A program made the translations under genes and the position numbers. 64,000 nucleotides of DNA from Papio anubis (Eukaryota > Chordata > Mammalia > Primates > Cercopithecidae), in contig NC_044978.1 of NCBI RefSeq assembly GCF_008728515.1, positions 2,685,771-2,749,770 of the forward strand, in the 5' to 3' direction. Position 1 is the stretch's first letter, and every line of letters begins with the position of its first letter. The notes below the pieces were generated by a model. That model did no database searches and had not been told where the DNA came from. It saw only the letters and a list, made by a program, of their open reading frames with translations. Shown piece after piece: positions 48,480-60,769 of this stretch.

Positions 48480-49090
48480 GGCACATATATTAAGAAACAC
48501 TCAGCAAATAAAAACCAAATTTCAAAATATCAATATGGAAGAATACCTGGCACTGGAGAAAAGAGAGAATTTAGAGGAGAGACACTCATGGAAAAAAATA
48601 GCTAAAAAGTTCAATTACTATGCTTCCACAAATTTTAAAATACGGTAAATCTATGAAACACAAACAAGATATTATAGAAAAAATTAGAGAAGGAAGAATC
48701 TCTCAAATAATGAAATACAGTATCTGAAATAAATGACTCCATGCAAAGATTTAGAAACAGCCATGAGGAAATCTAAAACAAAAAGATCAAACGTTAATGA
48801 GATTGGAAAATATAAAAGATAACAAGAAATGTAAAGACATGAAATTATCAAATAAATGATAAAAGGAATAGCTGGGTGCAGTTGTGTGCACCTGGAATCC
48901 CAGCTACTTGGGAGGCTGAGGCAGGAGGACTGCTTGTGCCCAGGAGTTAAGGCCAGCCTGGGCAACATACCAGGAGACAGTCTCAAAATAAAAAAAAAAA
49001 AAAAGAAGGATATTAGAAAATGTCCAAGAACTAAAGAAATACATAAATATTTTAACTGAAAGAGGAAACTGATTCCCCAGCATATTTTTT
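48480..49090 (+). repeat. A-rich old L1-like sequence hosting an Alu monomer
   Basis: A-rich plus-strand sequence on both sides of the Alu monomer ('atattatagaaaaaattaga' before; 'gaactaaagaaatacataaa' after) has the texture of an old L1M/HAL1 ORF1 region. No family can be named with confidence. Confidence 0.35.
48871..49004 (+). repeat. Alu monomer (FLAM/FRAM-like or half Alu), sense
   Basis: 'gctgggtgcagttgtgtgca', 'cccagctacttgggaggctg', 'ctgcttgtgcccaggagtta' and 'gccagcctgggcaacatacc' followed by an A-run. It is a single arm of about 115 bp plus tail. The order (tgtaatcccagctactt type) is that of an Alu right-arm start. Confidence 0.85.
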
Positions 49091-49678
49091 TAAATTCACC
49101 TTTTGATTTTTAAAAAAAGTATCTTCATCTAATTATTGATCAGCTAGACATAAAGAATCATGATGTGACAACAGGGCATAAAACACAGTGCTTGTTTTGT
49201 AAAAGAATTTTCTTGAAGTAGAGATAGATTGTGTTATACAGTGGACCATCAAAATATTTAAGCAAAATGAATTTATGCAAGATATAGAACTCTTTTCTAC
49301 GTTGTTCATTAAGACATGGAATAGTTTCAATGTTTTCAAAACATCAAAATATACTCTTTAGTGGAAGATAAAATGATTTATAATTAAGGCTTAAGAACAA
49401 ACTCAATCTGTTGCTTTTTACTTATTAGTGAAATGAAGCATATTATTTAGAACAGTTTCAGTGAACCAAAGGCAGAGGAAAAATATTGTTTACCAGTTTT
49501 GAGAGTCAGCTGCTAGGGAGAGAGACTTTCTCTTGTGGATGGTGCACAAGGTTCCTCCCACATGCCAACTCCACACTATTTGTTGTGACAGTTTGGAAGG
49601 CTTTGCTGAGAAGGATTTTGAGGTTTAGTCCTGGCTTGGTGGGAAAGGGTCATTATGGGTTAGCAATTTCTCCTATGT
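49091..49678. other. Unique AT-rich sequence, nothing recognised
   Basis: No gene or named repeat was seen. Confidence 0.45.
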
Positions 49679-49683
49679 GTTAT

Positions 49684-50020
49684 TATATTAGTCCATTTTC
49701 ACCCTGCTGATAAAAACATACCTGAGACTGGGAAGAAAAAGATGTTTAGTGGACTTACTGTTCCATGTGGCTGAAGAAGCCTCACAATCATGGTGAAAGG
49801 CAAGGAGGAGCAAGTCACGTCTTACATGGATAGTGGCAGGCAAAAAGAGAGCTTGTGCAGGGAAACTCCCATTATTAAAACCATCAGCTCTTATGATACT
49901 TATTTACTATCATGAGAACAGCATGAAAAGATCTGCCCCCATTACCTCCCACCAGGTACCTCCCACAATATGTGAGAATTCAAGATGAGATTTGGGTGAG
50001 GACACAGCCAAACCATACCA
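49684..50020 (-). mobile_element. THE1 solo LTR (ERVL-MaLR), antisense, with intact 5-bp TSD
   Basis: Antisense THE1 LTR: 'tatattagtccattttcacc', 'cacaatcatggtgaaaggca', 'tactatcatgagaacagcat', 'attacctcccaccaggtacc' and 'acagccaaaccatacca' at the end. The 5-bp direct repeat gttat lies at 49679-49683 and 50021-50025, the size expected for this retrovirus-like class. No internal region is present, so it arose by LTR-LTR recombination. Confidence 0.93.
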
Positions 50021-50254
50021 GTTATAGAAAGGGAAATCACTGCATATATTGGCCATCTTGCCTTTAACCATTTTTGTATACCCTGTTCTCAAAATTTCTT
50101 CCATATTCTCACCTCAGGCTTGTTGCTAACATAATGAGAAAGTAGCATTGGAAACATATGTATATTGTCTTTATGTCATTTTTTCAGAATGATTTAGATC
50201 TTTTGAGTGTAGGTTCCAGGCAACATGGACCTCATCCATTAAGCCAAACAAAAC

Positions 50255-50700
50255 AAAAGCCTTGAATGCATATTCCTGGTGCTTTGCTAAGTAATAGGGA
50301 TACCAGTATGAATCAAACATAATCCTTATCCTTAGGAAGGTGGCAGTCTACTGTTAGAGAGATATAAATAAATTTAAAGTGAGAATGTGATGTGAGAAAT
50401 ATTTCCATTTCTATTGCTCAGAGCACTACACCATCACAATGAAGGGCAAGCCATCCTGGAGAGGGAAGGGGAAGGAATTCCTACAAAAGGGAGAACTTCG
50501 AAAGAAGGCATAAAGAAGAAGTCGATATTTGACAGGTGGCCAAAGATAATGGGTAGTGAGAAAAGGCATTCTATGTATAAATAGGAAGGAGAGAGCATAT
50601 GTAAAAGCAGAGAGGTACTAAACAGTACAGAATAATCTTGTCTGACAGTTGTGAGTATGGGTGAAAGAGGTATGTGGAATGGATAAAAAAAAAAAAAGAA
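50255..50700 (-). repeat. L2 LINE 3' region, antisense
   Basis: 'tcctggtgctttgctaagta', 'atagggataccagtatgaat', 'caaacataatccttatcctt' and 'aggaaggtggcagtctactg' match the antisense L2 3' end (ggcactgtgctaag..ggatacagcagtgaa..). The right half is less certain. An A12 run sits at about 50686-50697. Confidence 0.6.
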
Positions 50701-50999
50701 TGAGAAATTAGCCAGAAAACCAGGTTGCTTCAGACTGTGGAACACCTATTCTCTGCTAGAGGTTTGGGGCTTTCTCAAACAATGATATGGAATTTTGAAA
50801 TTATACAGTCCCTTTGAGTCCTGGTTCATGGGTGCTGGCTTCCAAAGCAACCATGGAGCTGACTACCTGTACGGTCTCAGGGACAGTAAACAGAGCGTCA
50901 TCTTGTGCATTCCAGGGATAATCCAGGGATCTGTTTCTCCAGTTCATAATCCATCCAGTAAAGCTGCTTTTAACAGGTCCCTAAAAGACTTGTAAGGTT

Positions 51000-51980
51000 T
51001 TATTTTTCACTTGATCTTGACCACCTAAACATGATCTTCCATTCCTCCCATAACCTCTCACCTCAGCACACACCACCCCATCAGAATGACCCTTAATATC
51101 CATTATTCCCCATACATTTATTCTTCACTGTCACCAAGACCAGTCTCTCATCACCTCCGCTATGTCTGTGCAATCTGGATTACACGTAATCACATCACTT
51201 CCTTAGTCATATTCGTATCTTTCTGTCCCTTTCCCTCTGTACCATTCACCAAGTGAAACCACACCCTTGGGCCAACCCAAGAACCTTGCTTCTGTTTCTT
51301 CACTGTGCTGTGGAGGAAATCGCACAAGCAGGTGCGGGTCAGGGATGCACTGGCCTAAGATCGTGCTTTTCCTGACAGTCAGTGGTTAAATACGCAGAAT
51401 TTTTTTAAGCCACTTCTTAAACCACCAGTGGGTTGTTATGAACCATGTTTGCACCAACAAAATTAGCGTTTGCACCAACAAAATTAGCAAACACTCCAAA
51501 TCAGAGCATTTGACTTTTTCCCAAAAAAATGCTGATTTACTAGCTTGCCACTGTCATTTTCTGTTCTCCAAACATACTCAGGCTCCCGTCACTACCAGGA
51601 GATCTTAGTTTCATTATCCTCCATTCTCTCCATTCCCTATGATGCTGGTTTTTCAAAACTTCACTCTCCTCAAAGCTCTCGTTCTACCTCCTCCACTCTC
51701 CTCACGCTTTACAAGGAAAATCAATACATCAGCCAAAAATGTTCTCTGCATTCTGCCACTCCTCTCACATGGCAGTTCCTCCCATTCCTCCATTCTTATT
51801 TTTCACCCTTCCTCCTTGTTACAAAGTTGTCCCTTTCTGCCTGGACAGAATTGCCACCTACTGTCTATTGCTTTCTACCTCTGTGACCTTAGACAAGTGC
51901 CTCAACCTCTCTTTGCCTGTTCAACTGTCAATCTCTTTTTTAGCCTGTGTATAGACTCGTTTATTGTTGTTACCTTATAA
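51000..51980 (+). repeat. Pyrimidine-rich sequence, possible decayed L2 ORF2
   Basis: C/T-rich plus strand with L2-like phrases ('ttcaaaacttcactctcctc', 'ggcagttcctcccattcctc'). The open frames here (51545-51886, 51639-51980, 51739-51954) are low-stop by composition and mutually overlapping. The segment includes the 73-bp duplicate at 51846-51918. The L2 assignment is tentative. Confidence 0.3.
51846..51918 (+). repeat. Perfect 73-bp copy of part of the MIR at 52140-52212
   Basis: Both intervals read identically from cagaattgccacctactgtc to acctctctttgcct (73 of 73). In the downstream copy the MIR continues (cagtttcctcatctg). In the upstream copy it breaks off into unrelated sequence. A 6-bp word, tgcctg, lies at 51838-51843 and again at the end of the copy (51914-51919), consistent with microhomology or a tiny target-site duplication. 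Confidence 0.95.
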
Positions 51981-52139
51981 ACACTCTGAAATATCTCTCA
52001 TTTTAAACAATGTCCCTTGGCTCCCTGTATCCCTCCAACAATTCCACACCCCTCTCCCTAGGACAAGCTGGCCTTCGTGAAGGCCATCTCTCCACCCATG
52101 GCCTTGCCCGCTCTCCTCTGGTAGCTCAGGAGCCTGATT

Positions 52140-52310
52140 CAGAATTGCCACCTACTGTCTATTGCTTTCTACCTCTGTGACCTTAGACAAGTGCCTCAAC
52201 CTCTCTTTGCCTCAGTTTCCTCATCTGACAACTAGGGAATATAATAATACTTAACCTAATGGAGGAGTTGATATAGCAAACATGCAAAGCCTCGTGAACG
52301 GAATCAGTCT
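52140..52310 (+). repeat. MIR SINE, source of the 73-bp duplicate
   Basis: 'tacctctgtgaccttagaca', 'agtgcctcaacctctctttg', 'cctcagtttcctcatctgac' and 'taataatacttaacctaatg' follow MIR order on the plus strand. Confidence 0.75.
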
Positions 52311-52314
52311 CTTT

Positions 52315-52533
52315 ACCAGAGAGGCCCCACCTGAGCCCTCACACCACATGAGGACACAGGATGTGGCGATGTCTCTGAACCGGAAAGGGGACCCTCATCA
52401 AACACTGAACCTGCAGCATCTTGATCTCAAACTTCTCAGCTTCCAGAACCGTGAGAAATAAGCTGCTGTTGTTTATAAGCCACCCAGTTTGTGGTGGTGT
52501 GTTATATCAGTCGGAAGGGGCTAAGACACGGAT
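52315..52533 (+). mobile_element. MLT1A-like LTR, 3' part
   Basis: 'cacaccacatgaggacacag', 'aacactgaacctgcagcatc', 'ttgatctcaaacttctcagc', 'ttccagaaccgtgagaaata' and 'tataagccacccagtttgtg' followed by 'ggggctaagaca'. The 5' half of the LTR is missing or decayed. Confidence 0.82.
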
Positions 52534-52541
52534 GAACACAA

Positions 52542-52836
52542 TTTTTTTTTTTTTTTTTGAGGGGGAGTCTCGCTCTGTCGCCAGGCTGGAGTGCGATGGC
52601 GTGATCTCGGTTCACTGCAACCTCTGCCTCCTGGAGTCAAGCAATTCTCCTGCCTCAGTCTCCTGAGTAGCTGGGTTTGCAGGCGCCACCACCACGCCCG
52701 GCTAATTTTTGTATTTTTAGTAGAGACGGGGTTTCACCATGTTGGCCAGGATCATCTCAATCTCTTGACCTCATGATCTGCCTGCCTCAGTCTCCTAAAG
52801 TGCTGGGATTACAGGTGTGAACCACTGCACCTGGCC
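52542..52836 (-). mobile_element. AluS/Y element, antisense
   Basis: A poly-T head, 'gggggagtctcgctctgtcg', 'ggttcactgcaacctctgcc', 'tagagacggggtttcaccat', 'gtgctgggattacaggtgtg' and the end 'gcacctggcc'. Full length with moderate divergence. It sits a few bases downstream of the MLT1A end. The target-site duplication is not clear. Confidence 0.95.
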
Positions 52837-53094
52837 AAATACACATTTCTAAGACAAATTATGCTAAGTAGCGGGCCTCTCTGGTGTCATGTAAGAAAAA
52901 AAGCTGAAACCCTTGCAGAAACTGCTTCTGCAGAAGTAGCTTCCTCGTTATGTACTGGCTGAAAACTTCTGATGCTCCTGGTTAGAGCAACCGACCACAC
53001 CAGTCTAACAATAGGTGATATCACACTGTCTCCAGTGAGACTGTGAAGTGAACAATGGACATCATAATGGGGTCTTGTCACGTCCCTCTCTAAA
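52837..53094. other. Unique sequence, nothing recognised
   Basis: No repeat or gene is supported. Confidence 0.4.
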
Positions 53095-53400
53095 GTGAAT
53101 CATCCTTCTCCACAGTGAACCATTCATCTCCCCCTTCTCTTGGCAAACCTGCGTAAGCCTGACAGATCTCCGTGGAGATATCGCTTCCTCCGAGAGGCCT
53201 TCTCACCTCCAATAAGCCCCGTAAAGTTCCCCGACTGAGCCCTGCAGCACTCTGCAGTAGCGTCTTCACATTTTATTAAAATTGTTGATGTACGTATCTT
53301 TCTCTCTCTTACAAAACTGTAAGTTCCTTAAGAACAAGGACTGGTCATTCATCACCATTTCACTCCCCTGTGTCCGGTATAAAATAGGTGCTAAATGAGT
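53095..53400 (+). repeat. L2 LINE 3' end, sense
   Basis: 'cgcttcctccgagaggcctt', 'tctcacctccaataagcccc', 'aaactgtaagttccttaaga', 'acaaggactggtcattcatc' and 'gtataaaataggtgctaaat' follow the L2 3' end order. It is the reverse orientation of the L2 tail at 53455. Confidence 0.65.
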
Positions 53401-53454
53401 AATCTTGGAATCAATGGAAGGGAACAAACCTAATCGCAGCTCATATGGGAAACT

Positions 53455-53600
53455 GGCGACTTTATTCACATTGAATAAATATTTTGAGTGCTTATGATGT
53501 GAAAGCAAATGTGTTCTGATCTAGAAATACAAAGTGAAATGAGTGCAAGACCCTGTTTCTGTGAATCCACATTCTAGTTAGGTCGATAGATACACAGCAC
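53455..53600 (-). repeat. L2 LINE 3' end, antisense
   Basis: 'ttgaataaatattttgagtg', 'gtgttctgatctagaaatac' and 'aatccacattctagttaggt' match the antisense L2 tail. It faces the previous L2 tail-to-tail. Confidence 0.55.
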
Positions 53601-55387
53601 AGGTGATTATCATAGAACCGGGCAAACCCCACTTCCTCGGTGAAAGCTGACTGGTCAAAGCAATCTGGGTAATGCCATCCTCTTGTTCTTAATGTTAATC
53701 CAGTTATTCAGGCCTTACTTAAGCAGTTTTGATCACGCCCTGGTCAGACTTTGTTCTAGAAATGAGCACATAGTTCAGGACCAGTGAGACACAAGAGAAA
53801 GTTTGCTATGATTTCTGGAAAATTAACTCTCACTCTTTTAGAGCTTACCCCTCCACACACACACAAATATTTTGTCTTCTGCTGGTCTGTGTATGTACAG
53901 ACCAAAGTCTGGAACTGCAATGTTTTGCTGTCATATAGGCAGCCAGTGTTAGGACCAATCTAACCCATGGAAGGCAGAGAAGAGTGGTAAAAAGAACCTG
54001 TTCCTTTCTACACCAGAATGAGTTGCTGAATTGAACCAACCCTGGAACTGCACCTCACATAGACTTTCCTCTATAATTGAACTGTCCCTTATCTCAGCTT
54101 TCTCCCTCTATCCCATCATTTACATCTGAAAGTAATTAATTGTAGGGGTGAGAAACAGAACACACAACCCAGATTCCAAGTCTTGTATTTCATTTATTCC
54201 TCGGGATATGCTGATGAAGAAAGCTGCTGTGTTGATTAACATGGCCAGCCACTTAAATTAGATGAATTGTAATAAATACACTCAGACACTAGAGTTTGTT
54301 TGGTGGAATTAACAAAACCACTAGTACTTTTGGCCTCAGGGAAACATTAGATGTGATTTGAACTACCAGGTGTTCTCTTATAAGATAATTAAAGAAGAAG
54401 GAATCATGAGAGAAAGAAAATAATACTACATGAACCTTCAGGAGGAAAATTATAGCAGAAAAACCAGCCCTCATCGGCAGAACTTGACCTTCCGTCACAA
54501 AATAAATTCCATGCAAGTCACAGAATGGAGCAGAAAAATTCAAGAATAACTTGAAAATCATTGCAAGATGATTAGAAGCCAAATTTTTTCAAGACAGAAT
54601 TCAAACATACCTACTTCAGTGACCTGTCATCAAATGCACAAGCTTTGGTTGAGCTCCTTATACAACTTGAGGTCAAGTAAAATACGTTTTTAAGTATTTT
54701 GAGAAATTTGAGCATATCTCCTCACACTTTTTTTGGAAAATGAAACAAACCAGTAGCATTCAGAAGTAAAATCCCAGCCCTACCACCTGCATTAAAAGAA
54801 GGAAAAACACTGAATCTCATTATTTTTACTGCTCTGTTCCTTACCCAATGGAAAGTAACTGAAAAGAATTACATATCCATTTATTTCAATATATTTCAAG
54901 AACACTTTGCATGTGATTGTTTTAGAATATTGGTGTTTGGCCGTTACTCTACCCATGGTAGAGTTGTGGGGGGCAGTGGTCAGAGGAGACTTTCTGGAGA
55001 AAGACCTGAGGGTCCGTTGAAATTGACCACACTGATGGAGGCCAAGATGGGTGAGAACAGGGAAGAAGAACAGATCTTGCAGCAGAAAGCTCCAAGGATT
55101 CAGAAATTAATGCCAGGATTTAAAAGAGAGCTCAGTTCAGCATGGCTAAAGGAGAGGGAGAAGAACTGCTCATGCTTCTGAACATGCCTTAGTGCAAAAG
55201 GACAAGCTGGAAACAAGATCGGTTATTTTCCAGGCCTCTCGCTCCACGTTGGGAAAAACTTCAGCCTGTCTCCAAAAAGTTAGCTGTGATCTCGGTTACT
55301 CATGCTTCCAAGGAAATCCTAGTCTATGTCAGTGGCCCAGCAATGGTATCGGTTTGAGAACAGGATTAATGCTACATCCTTGATGAA
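53601..55387. other. Unique sequence, no gene supported
   Basis: About 1.8 kb without a recognised repeat. Open frames of up to 97 codons (54289-54582 reverse, 54930-55181 forward) carry no domain I recognise. Confidence 0.5.
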
Positions 55388-55392
55388 TAATT

Positions 55393-56139
<747 letters not shown>

Positions 56140-56144
56140 GGAAT

Positions 56145-56447
56145 TTTTTTTTTTTTTTTTTTTTTTTTGAGACGGAGTCTCGCCCTGTCGCCCAGGCTGG
56201 AGTGAGCGACGCCATCTTGGCTCCCTGCAAGCTCCGCCCCCCGGGTTCCCGCCATTCTCCTGCCTCAGCCTCCCAAGTAGCTGGGACTACAGGCGCCGCC
56301 ACCTCGCCCGGCTAGTTTTTTGTATTTTTAGTAGAGACGGGGTTTCACCGTGTTAGCCAGGATGGTCTCGATCTCCCGACCTCGTGATCTGCCCACCTCG
56401 GCCTCCCAAAGTGCTGGGATTACAGGCTTGAGCCACCGCGCCCGGCC
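56145..56447 (-). mobile_element. AluYRa-type element, antisense, just after the MST LTR
   Basis: A full-length antisense Alu: a long poly-T, 'gagacggagtctcgccctgt', 'cacctcgcccggctagtttt', 'ttacaggcttgagccaccgc' and 'gcccggcc'. The target-site duplication taagacagga lies at 56133-56142 and 56448-56457, so it duplicated the last bases of the MST LTR. It lacks a few bases in the right arm (agtgagcgacgcc). Confidence 0.96.
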
Positions 56448-56457
56448 TAAGACAGGA

Positions 56458-57559
56458 TTTAAAATGGAATAATAATTAATTACTAGGGTGAGAGACCACT
56501 TAAAGCTGTTGAAAATAGGAAAGAGTAAGTACTCAATAAATGTTAGTATTGTTTATTTTATTTTATTAATGTAATTACTTATCTCTATATAGCTTTGCTG
56601 TTTTCAGAATATTCCCACAGACACACACACAAATCTAATGAAAATATATACCATTTCATCAAACCACAAAGGCTGCCTGAACCCTTTGCTGCTCGTGCTA
56701 TTAAATGAGAAGCATGGGGGCTCGGAGCGTCTCCAGAGCCTCAGGGAACTGGCTTTCAGGAGTGCCTGTTCACCCAGGAGCGGTTGAGTAAATGGTACTG
56801 AGAAGACCGACCTTTGTCAAGCGTGCAAGTCCAGACGTTTATTCACAGTTCACTTCATTTCATGTGGAAGACATTACATGTGTGTTGTATTTCCATCTAA
56901 TTTCCTTCAGACGAGACTAAAGAAAGCATTTACCAGGGTGTCAAGATATAAACGAGCCAAACCTTCTCTGTGGTGGTTTCTTCTTTGTCTTCAAGTTATA
57001 CTCTCAGGCTATGAACATTATGATTATGTTTAATGGATTTAAGAGTCTAAGGAGGCATAGTATGGTAAAAACATAAAATTGCATTGGCGTGACAGGTAGG
57101 TGATCTAGATCTCTTGACACTTTATAAATAGCAAGATTAACATTGTGTTTCCATAGATAAGTCACATGAATTGATTGGCAGCCATCCCAACAACCTCACC
57201 AGGCTGTCCTGGAAATAAAAATAACCAAATCATAGAAAAGTGCTTTAAAAAGTGAAATGAGTAATGAAAATATCTTTGGGTGTGATGTTTGCAATTATGC
57301 TCCCAAATTCTAAGCATCTACATTTGAAAACATTTTAAAGATTTCCTTTGCTTCCTTGAAAGAAAGAGAAAGACGACAGGAATAGGACATTCAACAGGAC
57401 AGTGAAGGAGACTTATTTTCTTCTATTCTTCTCTGGATTCTTCTTCCAAACTCCTTCTCAGGAACCAGTCACGTTTTTTCTAATGGTCCTCACCCTCAGC
57501 CCACATCTATCCTCTCTATAAGATCAAAATTTTCACTATTTCAGTAACTACAGTTTCTC
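56458..57559. other. Unique sequence with a MIR tail fragment
   Basis: A MIR 3' tail-like piece lies at about 56525-56575 (gtactcaataaatgttagta then ttgtttatttta). No gene is supported. A plausible start of decayed L2 lies beyond 57390. Confidence 0.45.
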
Positions 57560-58285
57560 CTATATTTAAAAAAGAAAAGATTATCTAAAACCCTTCTTTG
57601 GTTCCACTTTTCCCTTCACCTACAAACCTCTATTTTTCTTCTTTGTAGCCAAATATGCTTTAAAAGCTATTAATATACATGGTCCCAGTTTCTTCTCCTC
57701 CCATCAAGTTACAACCATTTAAACTGCTGAGGCTGCCCCTGGGCTTCCTCACACCACGTCACTAAACACCAAAGGTGTTTCTCACTTCTCAGCCCTCTTG
57801 TCCTTCATGTAGCAGCGCTGCCCACTCTCCTTCTCCAGGAGAGCTTTCTTCCCTTGGCTTCCATTGGACTTTCCTCCTATCTCTCAATTTTCCATGCAGC
57901 TCATCCTCTTTCTTTGACCATTAGCTTTGGGAATTTTTCAAGGTTCTTTTCTTACCCGTTTCTCTTTTTACATATAAACTTTCCCAAATGGATTTCACTG
58001 ATGACTACAATTCCAGTGACTTCTGTGGCTGACTCTTCACTGACCTGCACTGATAGTTTCTGCTCTCTTGATAGCCCGTGTATTTTCTTCATAATACCTA
58101 TCACAGTTTGCGATTATATATCTCAGTCGTTTGTCGATGAACAACTGTGTTCTCCACTCTATTCTAAATTGAATGTGAGAAGGGACATATGTTTAACTAG
58201 CTGTTACATTCCCAGTACTTAGCACAGTGCTTGGCACCAAATAGGCCCTCAATAAAAATGTGTAACTGAATGAATAAAGGACTGA
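57560..58285 (+). repeat. L2 LINE, ORF2 end and 3' end, sense
   Basis: 'agtttcttctcctcccatca', 'ccttggcttccattggactt', 'tcctcctatctctcaatttt', 'atttcactgatgactacaat', 'acctatcacagtttgcgatt' and the tail 'agcacagtgcttggcaccaa' then 'ataggccctcaataaaaatg'. The order runs from the end of the reverse transcriptase gene into the 3' end. The 122-codon frame (57854-58222) overlaps it and is a broken L2 relic, not a functional gene. Confidence 0.65.
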
Positions 58286-58814
58286 ATATAAAATGAATGA
58301 ATGGGAAAATGTTTTAAACTTTCAAATGTTAAGCTATAGTAGGACACCCAAGCTTTCAATTTTCTCTCTATTTTTGTGATTATAAAAACAGTACGTGTTT
58401 TCTCCATTTATTTAGGTCTCCATTTATATATCACCTTTTGGAGACAGTGCGCCTGGACTGCTTGCCTCAGGGAAGACGGCTCACACACCTTTGGTGAGCT
58501 GGAGTAAGGCCTAGGAGAACAGACTTTTTCAGCTGTGTTTGTAGCTTGCCCCATATCAGATAAATAAAAGGCCCATAATCAGCATTTTGAAAAATATATA
58601 GGAACATGTAAAGAATAGGGGAAAAATAACCACCCGTAATTCCTTCACTCAAAGGTTTAAAATTTTTCTAAAATATTTTAATATGTCTTCTTCCTCTTTC
58701 AAATATATTTTTAACAAAAATAAGGTCATGAAATGTATTTGCCTATCTGCAATTCAAGTTTTTCCTTAATATTTTCCAAGTAGCTAAGGAGACACAAGCT
58801 GCGAGTGGACTGTC
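58286..58814. other. Unique AT-rich sequence, nothing firm
   Basis: 'gaaaaataaccaccc' near 58620 recalls an old L1 or MER phrase, but nothing can be named. Confidence 0.4.
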
Positions 58815-58990
58815 AGATTCCAAAACCTGATCAGTCCCTTTACTATTCTGTGAGCTTTCAAGCCAGACACTTAACATCTTCAAGCCTCCACATCTTCATT
58901 TTCAAAATCAGATAATCCTATTAACTGACTCCTTGGCTTGTTATTAAGATAAAATGAGATTAGCTATGAGCCTGTCTTGTGGTGGATGTT
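58815..58990 (+). repeat. MIR SINE
   Basis: 'tgtgagctttcaagccagac', 'acttaacatcttcaagcctc', 'cacatcttcattttcaaaat' and 'attaagataaaatgagatta' fit a decayed plus-strand MIR. Confidence 0.6.
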
Positions 58991-59001
58991 AGTTTTGGGG
59001 G

Positions 59002-59565
59002 TGTGTAGCCATTAAAATGGTCCCCAGTGATCCTAGCCTCCTGGTATTCACGTTCTTATATAATCTCCTCCCTTTGAGTGTGTGCTGGACCTAGTGACTC
59101 TCTGATAGGAAAGAGAATGTAGCAAAAGTAATAAGAATGTCTCTTCTGAGATGTGGTTACAAAACCACAGTGTCTTCCGCCTTGCGCACGCTCCCTTGCA
59201 CTCTCAGCCACCGGTTCTGAGGGAAGCCAGCTGCCGTGTTGTGCGCTGCCCTAGGAGACAACCCCCATAGCAAGGCGCTGAGAAAGGCCGGAGGCCAGCA
59301 GCCAGCAAGAAACTCAATTCTGCCATAACACGAGTGAGCTTGGAAACAAGTGCTCCCTCTATCAAGCCTTCAGAAGAGACCACAGCTGAAGCCCAGACTC
59401 GATCTCAACCTATGAGAGACCTTGAGGTAGTCGCACTCAGCTAAGCCATGCCTGGATCCCTGACCCTCACAAACTATGAGATAATCAATGTGTGCTGATG
59501 TCAAATAACTGACGTTTAGAACTAAGTTATTATGTAGTTTTTATCAATGGTCAGTTTCTAATGTT
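59002..59565 (+). mobile_element. MLT1-type solo LTR (ERVL-MaLR)
   Basis: 'tgtgtagccattaaaatggt', 'cctttgagtgtgtgctggac', 'ggaagccagctgccgtgttg', 'aggccagcagccagcaagaa', 'acacgagtgagcttggaaac', 'actcagctaagccatgcctg' and 'acaaactatgagataatcaa'. This is a near full-length plus-strand MLT1 LTR without internal sequence. The 3' terminal bases near 59565 are blurred. Confidence 0.85.
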
Positions 59566-60059
59566 GAAGTACCTGAGGAGTCTTTTAAAATATAATGCTT
59601 TTCTTTCCCACCAAGTTTTTGGAAAATACATATAAAAGAGTGCTGGGAGATGGAAAATCAATGTGTCACTTTTATTGATAAAGGCCATGCTGAAGTATGT
59701 GGCTTAGTGTGAGAGCCAAATAATCCTCCTGGTTGAATCTCGGAAGTAGGCAGCGTTAGCCCCTCTCTTGGTCAATGCTAGATGGAACAATCTTTCTGAT
59801 GTGGGAGGGAAAAACATGCCTCTAGAGAAAGAGTCTATCACCCAGGAGAAGAGGACGGATGCTCCATACGAGCAGCTAGATTTCTAAAGGAAAAAGGGTA
59901 GAGTAGGTCATGTCCAGTTTTCCATCCCAAATTTACCTATCATACCAGGGAAGCATGGGCGACAGGGCAGAGTATAGCCAGTGGTCACACCTATGCACTC
60001 CCCTACACCCAGAGGAAACAGTGCTGGTTACATGGTCCAACCTTGAGTCATAAGTCAAA
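59566..60059. other. Unique sequence, nothing recognised
   Basis: No gene or named repeat is supported. Confidence 0.45.
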
Positions 60060-60560
60060 ACTCATTAATATCTCTACTTATCAGTATTACTGCAATATTA
60101 TACAATATCTAGCATCTAGTTGTACTCTCATTTATTGAATGAATTGCCTATTGTTAGAAAGTTAGATTATTTTCATTTTTGAATGTTATAAACACTGCTG
60201 CCATGAATGTCTTTATCGTTATTTCCTTAGTATAAGTCCCCGGAAAGAGTTACTAACTCAAAGCTCTTGAGGATTTGTATGTTTTCTCTGTACATTGCTA
60301 AACTGCTTTCAAAGGGTTTGACTAATTTCCACTCCCATCAGCAGTGTATAACAATGTGTGTCTGACCCTTCATGCCTTGAATTTTAGCCTTTATTGTATA
60401 ATCTTTGCTAATATGACAAATGAACCACATGTCACCCTTATCTTAATTTGCAAATTCTTGCCTAGCATTGAGGTTGAAAACTTTTCATTGCTAATTGGCT
60501 ATATCTGTGTTTCCTTTTCTCTGAATTATCTGTTGTGTCCAGTGCTCATGAATCTGCTGG
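60060..60560 (-). repeat. Old L1M (L1ME-like) 3' region, antisense
   Basis: 'aaacactgctgccatgaatg', 'ttccactcccatcagcagtg', 'ttaatttgcaaattcttgcc', 'gaggttgaaaacttttcatt' and 'ttttctctgaattatctgtt' reproduce the antisense order of an old L1 3' end and ORF2 terminus. It is the same class as the relic at 1-460. Confidence 0.75.
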
Positions 60561-60769
60561 CATTTTTTTTACCTCAATTCACAGGGCAAAGGCTGAATTG
60601 CCCCCTTGTCTGGGCAGTATAGTCCCACAGAGAAAACAGCCTGGGGAAAATGCTACTGGGTGTTTCAGATTATTTTTGAATATTTGCATGTAATTCTTTT
60701 TTAACTTAATTTTTTGGAAGTGTTCCATACTATGTAGCTCATAGTCACACCTAACATCCAGTTATAGAA

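Noticed and set aside
48470..48510. Possible U6 snRNA fragment (cattcggcacatatattaag resembles the U6 5' region)
   Set aside because: The match covers only about 20 loosely similar bases and the rest of U6 is absent. Probably coincidence.
57854..58222. 122-codon frame as a small membrane protein
   Set aside because: It lies in a decayed L2 LINE. Hydrophobic residues come from C/T-rich sequence and no start context or homologue is recognised.
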